Of a DNA stretch of 46,383 nt, positions 1 through 8,245 are shown one piece after another. The stretch spans positions 1 through 46,383 of the forward strand of contig JAADGF010000034.1 of NCBI GenBank assembly GCA_013152545.1, read 5' to 3'. The notes under the pieces were generated by a model. It saw nothing but the letters and a program-made list of their open reading frames with translations. It ran no database searches and was not told the DNA's origin. The position numbers and the translations under genes are program-made. The first letter of the stretch is position 1. Each line of letters starts with the position of its first letter. Origin of the DNA: Gammaproteobacteria bacterium (GTDB lineage: Bacteria > Pseudomonadota > Gammaproteobacteria > SZUA-152).

Positions 1-19
1 GACAAGATAATGAACCGCC

Positions 20-802
20 TTGGTACGTGATCCGTATGCCGGGTGGTGTGGGAGGAGGGATGTCGTGAGGCATCCCCCTATCCCGATTAATGTTAACCAC
101 AAATCTGAGGAAGACTGGACACCCTTGCTGGCAGCGGCGTATGCTGGGGTCGCCAACGTGGTTTGTGCGCTTCTGGACGCAGGGGCTGATATTAATTGGC
201 GATGTGAGTGCAGAGATTATTACAACGGGGGTTATACGGCGTTATTAGCCGCTATGCGGGAGGGACACGTTGAGATTGCAGAAATCCTGCTCACGCAGGG
301 TGCCGATGTAAATGCCAAAACTAATGACGACACAACGGCTTTGCATTATGTGAGCAAATGTGACCGTGGTTATGCGATTGCAAAAATTTTGATTGCCAAG
401 GGTGCGGATGTAAATGCACAAGATGACTCGAACAGAACGCCGTTAGACTGGGCCGCATATAAAGATGATAACGCGGATCTGGTTGAGCTTCTATTGCAAG
501 CCGGTGCCCAGGTGGGGCATAAAAATAAGCGCGGCCATACCGCGTTAATGATCGCCGCAGCTTGGCATAATGTTAATATTGTTTAGCATTTGCTAAACGC
601 GGGGGCACGGGTAGGTGACGTAGATTTTTATAGAAATTCGGCGCTGGAGTTTGCTCAATTTAGGGCAGACCCGGCGGCTACTAAGGAAAAATTAGTCGCA
701 TCTTCTGCTACCCGGCGATATGATAATAAAACCACTAAATTATTGACGGCTGCTTTATTGCAGCAAGCGGTATCGCAGGCGTTGCCCGTTCGTGAGTCTT
801 GA
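20..802 (+). pseudogene. Ankyrin-repeat protein gene interrupted by an amber stop
   Basis: The reading frame encodes several ankyrin repeats, recognisable by TPLLAAAYAG, LLDAGADIN, TALLAAMREGH, LLTQGADVNA, ILIAKGADVNAQD and LLLQAGAQVG. Such repeats bind partner proteins. The frame is cut by TAG at 584-586, inside a repeat. The next codons, read in the same frame, continue it as HLLNAGARVGD and run to a stop at 800-802. A CAG-to-TAG change would explain the break, so I treat the whole stretch as one damaged gene. No clear start is visible: the frame opens with TTG at 20, and two stops lie just upstream in frame at 8-13. Another frame reads through 3-65 with coding-like content, so a frameshift or truncation at the window edge is possible. 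It lies upstream of a patatin gene, but any link between the two is inference. Confidence 0.7.
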
Positions 803-830
803 TTCGGTTATGGCAAGGGGGTTGGCAGGT

Positions 831-858
831 ATACCTAAATCTCAATCGTTATGGGTAT
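831..858 (+). repeat. Family A interspersed motif, copy 1
   Basis: This ~28-bp motif has the core taaatctcaatcgttatggg, flanked by tatacc on the left and gggtata on the right, which gives a short dyad. Closely related copies lie at 13434-13461 (reverse), 13479-13506, 21547-21572 and 28722-28750. This copy is about 25 bp upstream of the patatin start codon, so it could be an operator or a small mobile repeat. The sequence similarity is seen directly; the function is not known. Confidence 0.6.
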
Positions 859-882
859 ATACATTAAACACAGGATGATCAG

Positions 883-2052
883 ATGTGCTATCGAATAAAA
901 AATCGCGACGAACATTTTAAACATGATGCGTGGCCGAAACGCATTTTGTCATTGGATGGTGGTGGCCTGAAAGGTATTCTGACAATTGCTATTTTGCAGC
1001 GGATTGAAGACATGCTTCGCGCAAGGCATGGTAATAACCCTGCCTTTCGTTTGTGTCATTATTTTGATTTGATCGCGGGGACGTCCACCGGTTCCATCAT
1101 TGCATCGGCTTTGACACTGGGCTGGCGCGTTGAACAGGTACGACAGCAGTACATGGACTTTGGTGAGCGTATTTTTGAGAAAAGCCTGCTGCGGCAGGGT
1201 TTTCTGCGTGCCAGATATGATGAGAAAAAATTCAGCACAGAATTAAAAAAAGCCTATGGCGAACATGTCACCTTAGGCGGTGATGAACTGCAAACCGGTC
1301 TGCTTGTTATGACCAAGCGCCTGGATACTGGTAGCCCTTGGCCGATTAGCAATAACCCTAATGGCAAATATTTCGAATCCCAGGCTGGCGGTGTCATTGG
1401 TAATGGAAAGTATCCGCTCTGGCAGGTAGTGAGGGCCTCTGCTGCTGCGCCGTCCTTTTTTGATCCGGAATCCATCCGTATTGTTGATGACGCCGGTAAC
1501 AAAGCGTTGGAGGGGCTTTTTGTTGATGGCAGCATGAGTCCGTTTAACAATCCTGCATTGCAGGCGGTTATGTATGCCACGCTGCAAGGTTACCAAGTCG
1601 CCTGGCCCACTGGCGTTGACAAGCTTTTGCTGGTTTCGGTTGGTGCTGGGGCTGCTGACCCGAGTGTTAAAAAAGCCAATATTACCGCAGTACATAGTGT
1701 TAATGCACTGTTGTCGTTAATGGATGATTGTTCGGCGTTACAGGAGACACTGCTGCAATGGATGTCCAGCAGTCCCACTGCCCGGCAAATTGATCTCGAA
1801 TTAGGTGATCTTCAGCATGACCTCATTGCCAATACGCCACTGTTCAGCTATTTGCGCTACAATGTGGATCTTACAGCGGAGAGTGTCCGTGGGCTGGACC
1901 CCACGCTACAGGATTTAAAGTCTATCGAATCACTGAGCGACATTGATGCGCCCGAGAATATGACTGTGTTGCATGAGCTTGGCAGGCTGGCAGCTGAGCG
2001 TGATATTAGCGATGATCACTTTTCATCAATTTTTGACTTGGTGCTCCAGTGA
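883..2052 (+). CDS. Patatin-like phospholipase
   Basis: This 389-residue protein is a patatin-fold lipid acyl hydrolase, expected to cleave acyl chains from membrane lipids. It shows the oxyanion motif DGGGLKG near residues 25-31, the nucleophile elbow GTSTG with Ser68, and the catalytic-dyad aspartate as VDGS (Asp215) where DGG or DGA is usual. No signal peptide is present, so it probably acts in the cytoplasm or is exported by a specialised route. The start is supported by AGGATGA eight bases upstream. A PGDYG-like gene follows after 88 bases and an ankyrin pseudogene precedes it. Patatins of this type occur as stand-alone enzymes, as secreted effectors and as membrane-degrading effectors in some defence systems. 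No cyclase or other sensor is next to it here, so a defence role is not supported. Confidence 0.88.
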   Translation: MCYRIKNRDEHFKHDAWPKRILSLDGGGLKGILTIAILQRIEDMLRARHGNNPAFRLCHYFDLIAGTSTGSIIASALTLGWRVEQVRQQYMDFGERIFEKSLLRQGFLRARYDEKKFSTELKKAYGEHVTLGGDELQTGLLVMTKRLDTGSPWPISNNPNGKYFESQAGGVIGNGKYPLWQVVRASAAAPSFFDPESIRIVDDAGNKALEGLFVDGSMSPFNNPALQAVMYATLQGYQVAWPTGVDKLLLVSVGAGAADPSVKKANITAVHSVNALLSLMDDCSALQETLLQWMSSSPTARQIDLELGDLQHDLIANTPLFSYLRYNVDLTAESVRGLDPTLQDLKSIESLSDIDAPENMTVLHELGRLAAERDISDDHFSSIFDLVLQ

Positions 2053-2140
2053 GAACACCAAAGCGTTTAATCAATCCCCGACTTTTAACACATGCGGTGA
2101 ATCAGTGTTATTGCCCGCGTTTATACAAGGCGTTATAACC

Positions 2141-2524
2141 ATGCGGCATCGGTATAAAAAAAGGCCGGATCATTTTGTGACAGCTGTTCAGTTAAATTTG
2201 GAGATGGATGGCTTCGCTTATAAAAAGTGGGGCGCTAAACAACAGTGCAGGCAGGGTGATTGGTTGGTTTATAACGAGGGTGATACTTACACCGTCAATC
2301 GTGAAATTTTCGCTAAGACCTATCAGCAGAAAAGTCCTGGTGTTTATGTCAAGATTACCCCTGTGTGGGCAGAGCTAACAACTCGTTCAGGCAGTATCGT
2401 TACGACAGAGGGAAAATCAAACTATCAAGTAGGCGATTATTTGGTTTGCAATTGTGACGATAGCAGCGATATTTATCCTGTCAGCAGCGCTCGATTTGAA
2501 TCCATGTATGAACTTGATGAATAA
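2141..2524 (+). CDS. Small PGDYG-like domain protein
   Basis: The 127-residue soluble product contains two similar blocks, each with a G-D-[WY]-L-V step followed by an acidic stretch and a [FY]..-[FM]-x-x-x-Y ending: QGDWLVYNEGDTY then FAKTYQ, and VGDYLVCN then FESMYE. This matches the small PGDYG-type domain as I know it, found in uncharacterised proteins that probably bind a small ligand. I chose the ATG at 2141 because the open frame upstream overlaps the patatin gene and has no coding character; AAGG lies ten bases upstream. It follows the patatin gene on the same strand and may be co-transcribed. No biochemical role can be assigned from sequence. Confidence 0.6.
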   Translation: MRHRYKKRPDHFVTAVQLNLEMDGFAYKKWGAKQQCRQGDWLVYNEGDTYTVNREIFAKTYQQKSPGVYVKITPVWAELTTRSGSIVTTEGKSNYQVGDYLVCNCDDSSDIYPVSSARFESMYELDE

Positions 2525-3363
2525 CCCCTGCAAACTTAACAAACGCTTTATTACCCACCCATAAGGCGAGGCCGCGCTGTTTTTGAGTTTACTCTGCGTA
2601 TCAATGTATTTCGCGTCGTTCCTACATCCAACTGAGTTTTTGGGAATGCTGTAAAAATTAGCCCACATTTCTGATTTGTCACTCACTTATCGCTTTACGC
2701 TAATAACAGTATTATTTGTTTTTTTCTGTTTTTTCTGAAAAAACAATTAAATTTACTGCGAATGCCTCATGTCCGAAAAAGCCTCGTGTTTTAGCATTTT
2801 AGTCACTTATATGGTTCAACTGGTTAATTTAAATTTCAAGTGTAATGACTTAGCTTAATGCTAACTAACTATATTATTACGGTTCAAATTGCGATTGGTT
2901 TACTTGCGAAAAAGGAAAAAAGATGAAGTTTCTAACCATTAAGTATGTCTTCCAGCCGAGTTTTCCAAGCTAGTTTTTTTTGTTTTTTAAAGTCTTCATT
3001 CTGTGATGTTGGGTATGCAGTAATATTCGATGAATTGAACGTGTTGCTAGTTGGATTGTAAATTTTTCACATTAAATACTATTAATTGTTAACAGATTTG
3101 TTGATTATCAATTGAGATACTACTTAATGCTGGCAATAGCAATGTAATAATTCAATGGGGATTTTTGAGGCAAGAAGTTGAGATTATCTCAACTTCTTGA
3201 TTTGGTCAAGTAGCTTGTAAGCAATCGGCAATGTGCTTCAATTCGATTGTGAATTAAACAACAAATACATGATGATGTTGCATTTAGGCGTTGCTTGGCA
3301 GTTGAGGTAACAACATCGATTTATGAGTACCGGCTTAGTAGTCATATCTAAATATATAATAAT
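2525..3363. other. 839-bp AT-rich intergenic region
   Basis: I see no convincing gene on either strand. The region is AT-rich and contains the strong inverted repeat at 3171-3199. The promoter of the sensor-kinase gene must lie here. No terminator with a clear U-tract is visible after the PGDYG-like gene. Confidence 0.6.
3171..3199. promoter_or_regulatory. Perfect 13-bp inverted repeat upstream of the kinase gene
   Basis: The arms caagaagttgaga and tctcaacttcttg are perfect complements separated by tta. No T-run follows on the plus strand, so it is not a typical terminator. It sits about 165 bp upstream of the kinase start codon and could be a dimeric regulator site, possibly of the adjacent LuxR-type regulator, or an RNA hairpin. 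Confidence 0.5.
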
Positions 3364-5679
3364 ATGAGTGGCATTAGTGCTGTGAAAAATCAAAAATTGA
3401 GTTTCAAAACAATAACTGAGGAAGTGCCTGGCTCCTCATTGTTGGCGAGTTTAATGGCGTTGCTAGCAGATAAAAAAAATGGCTCTGTCAACGACACGGC
3501 TCGTCGTAAGGCATGGTTGCTGGAATGCACGCCACTGCATGTGCTTGTGATTGCGGGAGTGTTTGTTGTAGCCGCTTTTGCCGTCAACCTTTACGTTGTT
3601 AGCCAACAACCTTTTCTCGGGGTTGTTTTATCAGAAAGCGCGGCCTCAGATCACCTTATCGTTACTAACGTAAAAAACCCACAGAATAATATGCTTAAAA
3701 TAGGTGATTTTGTCGCGGCATTTGTGAGCGATGAACGTATGGTAGTGCTTAATCGCGATGCGCTGCTTAGAAGTCCCGCTGATGCGGCATCAACGTTTTC
3801 GGAATACAATCGCTTGTTGTCAGAGCAGGAGAGGCTCTATGATATTTATACATCACCCCGGTTAAGTGTGCAACTGGTGGATGGAAGCGTTGTGCCATTA
3901 ACGCCAGCTGCTGATACCCCATTATCCAGCCTGTCACTACGTTATTGGCTTGTAAACTTATTTGGTGCGTTAGCTTTTATTGTTGGTGTTGGGGTGTGGA
4001 GTTTTCGCCGTGGCGAACCGGCTATTCGGCTTTTGGCGTTGTTAGGTTTGGGTTACTGGTTATCTGCATTTTTTGGTAGCATGTATCTGTTTCGTGAACT
4101 GGTTATGCCCGTTGCTTGGTTGCGTATAGCGGATGTCGGTAACAGTGTTGGTAGCATGCTTCTGGCCTGTTCAGTATTAAGCTTGCTTTGGTACTACCCG
4201 AAACAGCTCGGTATACCGAGGATGGCGTTATGGATTTATGTGGGGATGAGTGTTGTGCTTATTAATGAAGTCTTGCAAATAATTGACTGGCCTCTACACA
4301 CTTTTAATTTACAATATATGGTTGTGTTTTTCCTGGGTATAGGGTTTGCGGTTGTGCAATGGCAGCAAAGCGAAAAGAACCCCGTAGCCCGTGCCGCATT
4401 ATTGTGGTTTTTGCTATCAATATTGATAAGCACAGGTGTCATTGTGATGCTTTATTTTTTGCCGTTTATCTTCGGGAGCACTCCTCTGATTACACCTGCG
4501 GTCACCTACTATTTGCTATTGGTGTTTTATCTCGGTGTTGTGCTGAGTGTGGTGCGTGTTCAATTGTTTAAGCTGGAGGAATGGTGCATTAAGGCGTGGG
4601 TTTGTTATGGTGTCGGTGTTTTTGTGTTATTTGTAGATGTTGTGTTGGTTTATGCGCTTAACTTACGCTTTCTTGAAGGATTAAGCCTTGCTGTATTGTG
4701 TTTGGTCTGGCTTTATTTTCCAATAAGGAAATGGTGTTGGGGTCGCATTATTGTGCCGCCCCAAGAGCGGTTGGAGTATTATTTGCCGCAGTTTATCGCA
4801 TCATTTTATTCGACAACATCAGTTGAACACTTTGATGCGAAATGGCGTGATTTTTTGGTGACACTGTTTACGCCGCTTAGTGTCCGGTGTATGCAGGCTG
4901 TTAGTGATAAGCCGCATCTGGCCGATAACGCTTTTATGTTAAGGGTGCCCGCGATCACACAAAACGAAACGCTGTTGTTGATTGGGCGAAATCAAAGTAC
5001 CCGTCTGTTTTCGATAGAAGATACGAAAATGGTGGATTCCTTGTTGGCTATTGCACGTCAAGTGGCAGCAATGCGGCAGGCGCATGAGCATGGAGTGAGC
5101 GAGGAGCGGGAGCGCATCAAACGGGATTTGCACGACGATGTAGGGGCAAAACTGTTAACCCTGATACATCGTGCGCCGACGCCTTCTGATGGGGAGATTG
5201 CAAGATCAGCGTTGTGTTCATTGCGTGACACGATTTATAGTTTGGGGGAGCAGCGGGTTTTTTCAATTGATGAGGCGTTGGCTGATATTCGTGTTGAAAC
5301 TGATGAACGACTGGAATCTGCGGGTATTGATCTGGAATGGATTCAATCTTTGGATAATACCCCCGGTATATTGAGTCACCTTCAGTCGATTAACTTGGTA
5401 CGTATCATGCGCGAAGTTGTTTCCAATATTCTTGTTCATGCGTATGCTCGACGTGTTGTTGTTCGTGTCGGTATTGGGCAAGCCAGTCTCGAAATTGCAG
5501 TAACCGATGATGGTATGTCTACCGATACTTCTCGATGGGTTTTAGGGGTGGGAACACAAAATATCACGCGCCGGGTTAATGCATTAGGTGGTAATGCTCG
5601 ATGGTATCGTAAGGAGCCTGGTTTAGCTGGTGTAAGTGGTGTTACGTTTGAAATGATTTTTCCAATTAAGCAGGAGTAA
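3364..5679 (+). CDS. Membrane sensor histidine kinase, HisKA_3/NarX-like
   Basis: This 771-residue inner-membrane kinase senses an unknown signal and phosphorylates the regulator encoded 5 bases downstream. The first membrane segment is near residues 57-80. A ~110-residue extracytoplasmic part follows, with a PDZ-like opening (FLGVVLSESAASD). A block of about eight hydrophobic segments spans roughly 190-455. The phosphoacceptor region reads ERERIKRDLHDDVG, with the predicted phosphorylated histidine at 590, as in kinases paired with NarL-type regulators. The ATP-binding domain has REVVSNILVHA as the N-box and VTDDG as the G1 box. No strong ribosome-binding site precedes the ATG, so the exact start is less certain. 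The signal cannot be predicted. Confidence 0.88.
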   Translation: MSGISAVKNQKLSFKTITEEVPGSSLLASLMALLADKKNGSVNDTARRKAWLLECTPLHVLVIAGVFVVAAFAVNLYVVSQQPFLGVVLSESAASDHLIVTNVKNPQNNMLKIGDFVAAFVSDERMVVLNRDALLRSPADAASTFSEYNRLLSEQERLYDIYTSPRLSVQLVDGSVVPLTPAADTPLSSLSLRYWLVNLFGALAFIVGVGVWSFRRGEPAIRLLALLGLGYWLSAFFGSMYLFRELVMPVAWLRIADVGNSVGSMLLACSVLSLLWYYPKQLGIPRMALWIYVGMSVVLINEVLQIIDWPLHTFNLQYMVVFFLGIGFAVVQWQQSEKNPVARAALLWFLLSILISTGVIVMLYFLPFIFGSTPLITPAVTYYLLLVFYLGVVLSVVRVQLFKLEEWCIKAWVCYGVGVFVLFVDVVLVYALNLRFLEGLSLAVLCLVWLYFPIRKWCWGRIIVPPQERLEYYLPQFIASFYSTTSVEHFDAKWRDFLVTLFTPLSVRCMQAVSDKPHLADNAFMLRVPAITQNETLLLIGRNQSTRLFSIEDTKMVDSLLAIARQVAAMRQAHEHGVSEERERIKRDLHDDVGAKLLTLIHRAPTPSDGEIARSALCSLRDTIYSLGEQRVFSIDEALADIRVETDERLESAGIDLEWIQSLDNTPGILSHLQSINLVRIMREVVSNILVHAYARRVVVRVGIGQASLEIAVTDDGMSTDTSRWVLGVGTQNITRRVNALGGNARWYRKEPGLAGVSGVTFEMIFPIKQE

Positions 5680-5684
5680 AATAA

Positions 5685-6320
5685 ATGAAAACAGCGCTAT
5701 TAGTCGAAGATCATGAAATTACTCGAGTCTGGCTGCGAGATTTGCTGGGCGATGCATTTCCTCGTATTAATGTCCGCGAAGCGATAAATTGTAAGCAGGC
5801 AAGAGAGGCGATTAAGACGCATAGTTTTGATCTGGCATTGCTTGATATTAATCTACCTGATGGTAGCGGGGTTTCGCTGGTTGGTGAAATTACCAAGCAA
5901 TCACCTGAAACTTATTGCGTGATGAATACGATAATGGACGATGATAAATGTTTGTTTTCGTCATTACAGGCTGGTGCGAAAGGGTACTTACTTAAGGAGC
6001 AACCTCGGGAAAAATTAATTAAACATTTGCACGGTGCGTTGAATAATGAGCCCCCGCTTTCCCCTGCAATTGCACGGCGAGTGTTGCGTTTTTTTCACAA
6101 AAAACCGGTAACTCAGCCGACGTCGAACTTGTCAAGTCGAGAGGAGGAGGTGTTAACGTTTATTGCCAAAGGATTAAATCGTACCGACATTTCTCGGTTG
6201 TTAGGTATTACCAGTAACACCGCGGCGGGGCATGTTAAAAACATATATGTAAAATTGAATGTTTCATCGCGTGCTGAGGCTACACTGCAGGCGGCTCGGC
6301 TTGGTTTGGTGAGGGCCTGA
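5685..6320 (+). CDS. Response regulator, NarL/LuxR family
   Basis: The 211-residue product has an N-terminal receiver domain with the acidic pocket VEDHE, the phosphorylated Asp54 in LALLDINLPDG and the conserved Lys in GYLLKEQ. A C-terminal LuxR-type helix-turn-helix follows at about 145-205, with LSSREEEVLTFIAKG and NKEIA-like NRTDISRLLGIT then VKNIYVKLNVSSRAEA. It is a phosphorylation-controlled transcription factor. It begins 5 bases after the kinase gene and GGAG precedes its ATG, so the two are an operon and a cognate pair. Its targets are unknown; the divergent or convergent accessory genes nearby are candidates only by position. Confidence 0.93.
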   Translation: MKTALLVEDHEITRVWLRDLLGDAFPRINVREAINCKQAREAIKTHSFDLALLDINLPDGSGVSLVGEITKQSPETYCVMNTIMDDDKCLFSSLQAGAKGYLLKEQPREKLIKHLHGALNNEPPLSPAIARRVLRFFHKKPVTQPTSNLSSREEEVLTFIAKGLNRTDISRLLGITSNTAAGHVKNIYVKLNVSSRAEATLQAARLGLVRA

Positions 6321-6396
6321 GTGGCGAGCTGGTGCCGGGTTTTTTTTGTGAAACGGTTGTTCCACTTTATTGGAATTTACCTATTTAATTGTATGA

Positions 6397-7926
6397 CTAT
6401 ACAGCAGAAATCAGCATTGATTCGTGTAGGCTAAAAGCCAGAACGGTGAAGTCCAGGTAACCATTTGTTTCTTGCTGCTTCATTCTGTTTTCTGTTTCCA
6501 ATAAAAAATTTGCAGGTGTACAGAATGCACCAACACCGTTACCGCGAGGCCCCGTTATTGATCGAAGCGTCTCCTGCTCAGGTTTGATTGCCAGGAGGAG
6601 TGCGCGGTGCGCAGTTTCAGGGCTGCTGTTGGTGTCGCCGTAAACTTGCCCTAATTTAATTTCAAGGTTTTTAAGTGTGTGCTCCAGTATATTGCAGTTT
6701 GTATTGTGGAGTTGGTTTTCCTCTAGTGCTAGAAGAATAGCAGGGGTTATTGTGTGAAGTGCCCAGGCTTGTATTTTAGCGGCATGTGCTTCGCCCATGT
6801 CGATGATAAGCTCTGTGCGGTTGAATTGTCGGGCAAGAAAATTTTCCACGATATTGAAAACGGTTTGAGGTTGAATTGCTAAATATTTTTTTCCAAAAGG
6901 TGCTGTTTTGCAAGGGTTGACAGGATGAATGTTCGCTGAAGGCTCGTCGTGAATCGGTAGCAGGTTTGCTGTTGCCAGCGTTAGTGTTACAAGCTTTACT
7001 TTGCTGTTTTTATTATAGCTTAAAAAGGCTTTGGTAGTGATTTCGCGATGGATAATGCCTGGGTTCACACCAAGGGATTTAATGGTCGATTTGTTGAGTG
7101 GGAACTGAGTTCCAATATTCAAGGCTAAGTAAGCCAGTTCGGCGCAGTAGACGAGATGTTCTTTTTGGTTAAGTGCTTTGGTAGCTTCAGTATCGCCTGC
7201 AATAGCACGCAGCGCGAGGCTGGCGAAATAGCGGATTGCTTCAGGTGTAGTGGCACCGAGTGGGTCACTGCCATTATAGCTGTGCTCAGGAAATACGGTG
7301 ACCGTGTTCAGGATCGCAAGCCACGTACGGATATTGTCAATATACGCTTTTACCTTGTGCGTTGGCATATTATTGGGGAACTCTGGTTTAACCCATGTTG
7401 TGGGGTACTCACAGGGTCCAAATAGGCCAATTTCATTGAGGTTGGTTTCAGGGTAGTCCTGCGGATTATTCAAGGTGATGACGCCTGGAGTTATCGTGCC
7501 GTTAGGCATTGTGGCCTCGATTCCAACCGCAATGGTGATGTGTGTGGCCTGAAATTTAATGATTTCCACCATGTTTTTAATGCTGTTGGAACTTATCTCG
7601 GTGTTTTTCCCTGGGCACGGTTGATGGTGTTTGATACCAATTGCGATCTCGTTGGGTCTGATGATGCGCGTAAGGTCAGGTTGGTATATACCCTTCGCAT
7701 CATTATAAGCAACTAGGCGTGCAGCTATCCCGTTTTCTGATAAATTTAAGCAATGTGTTTTGGATTCTACCACCTCTCCTGCCAGTCGCCCCAGTGCTGG
7801 ATCGTTCGGTAAAATGAAGCGTTGGGTGTACAGGTCGGAGAGGGACTTATGCGCCATCCCTTTCCAAATTTTATTTGCCACATCATAGTTTACATCAGTC
7901 CATTTTGACTGTACTTGCGTCTTCAT
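6397..7926 (-). CDS. Unrecognised 509-residue protein
   Basis: I do not recognise this family. The protein is long, soluble in appearance, without signal peptide, membrane segments or repeats. Its composition is ordinary, with scattered histidines (IKHHQPCPG, DMGEAHAAK, FSLHES) that could bind metal or haem, but no named motif is evident. I chose the ATG at 7926 because AGAGG lies seven bases upstream; a frame extension to 7956 lacks this. It is convergent with the response-regulator gene and divergent from the animal-type haem peroxidase gene, with which it shares a 319-bp promoter region. The length and consistent coding bias make it a real gene. Confidence 0.75.
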   Translation of the reverse strand: MKTQVQSKWTDVNYDVANKIWKGMAHKSLSDLYTQRFILPNDPALGRLAGEVVESKTHCLNLSENGIAARLVAYNDAKGIYQPDLTRIIRPNEIAIGIKHHQPCPGKNTEISSNSIKNMVEIIKFQATHITIAVGIEATMPNGTITPGVITLNNPQDYPETNLNEIGLFGPCEYPTTWVKPEFPNNMPTHKVKAYIDNIRTWLAILNTVTVFPEHSYNGSDPLGATTPEAIRYFASLALRAIAGDTEATKALNQKEHLVYCAELAYLALNIGTQFPLNKSTIKSLGVNPGIIHREITTKAFLSYNKNSKVKLVTLTLATANLLPIHDEPSANIHPVNPCKTAPFGKKYLAIQPQTVFNIVENFLARQFNRTELIIDMGEAHAAKIQAWALHTITPAILLALEENQLHNTNCNILEHTLKNLEIKLGQVYGDTNSSPETAHRALLLAIKPEQETLRSITGPRGNGVGAFCTPANFLLETENRMKQQETNGYLDFTVLAFSLHESMLISAV

Positions 7927-8245
7927 AGAAACCTCTAAAATTAAGTTGCTGACCAATTTTTCTGCAATATAAAAGGCTTCGTCATTGGTCGCTTCCGGGT
8001 GATGTTATTTTTAGCTGCGTTAACGGTTTTTCCTGAAGAGAGTATACAGGAAGGATGTATTGAATATTCAACCCCTCAAGTGAGTCCCCCTGTTTGCGGG
8101 ATTTTTTAATTTTCTTTGGTCAGGTATTCTGCTTAATCGTTATATAAGTGTTTAACTCTGTGGATCTCCTGAGTAACCATAATTGGAAGTCAAAGGTTGT
8201 TGAAGGAGTTTTAAATATCAATTGCAAGTGAGGGAGTAAATTTTT
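7927..8245. promoter_or_regulatory. Divergent promoter region between the unknown protein and the peroxidase
   Basis: This 319-bp spacer must hold promoters for both divergent genes. At 8085-8107 a short stem (tccc/ggga) is followed by six T residues on the plus strand, which resembles a weak terminator or attenuator upstream of the peroxidase. AGTGAGGGAG lies about 11 bases before the peroxidase start codon. Confidence 0.4.

Noticed and set aside
2086-2142. A taacacat ... gcgttataac segment between the patatin and PGDYG-like genes that looks a little like an attC or family E end
   Set aside because: The right core does not fit GTTRRRY and the arms do not pair well. I could not support it beyond a short shared motif.
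883-2524. Calling the patatin region a CBASS-type defence system
   Set aside because: No CD-NTase or other nucleotide-signal synthase is nearby, so only the effector-like domain is present.
2417-2686. An 89-codon open frame on the minus strand overlapping the PGDYG-like gene
   Set aside because: It overlaps a better gene on the opposite strand, lacks a ribosome-binding site and has no recognisable domain.
6321-6360. Possible terminator after the response-regulator gene (ggc, loop, gcc then a T-run)
   Set aside because: The stem has only about three base pairs; the T-run alone is not enough.
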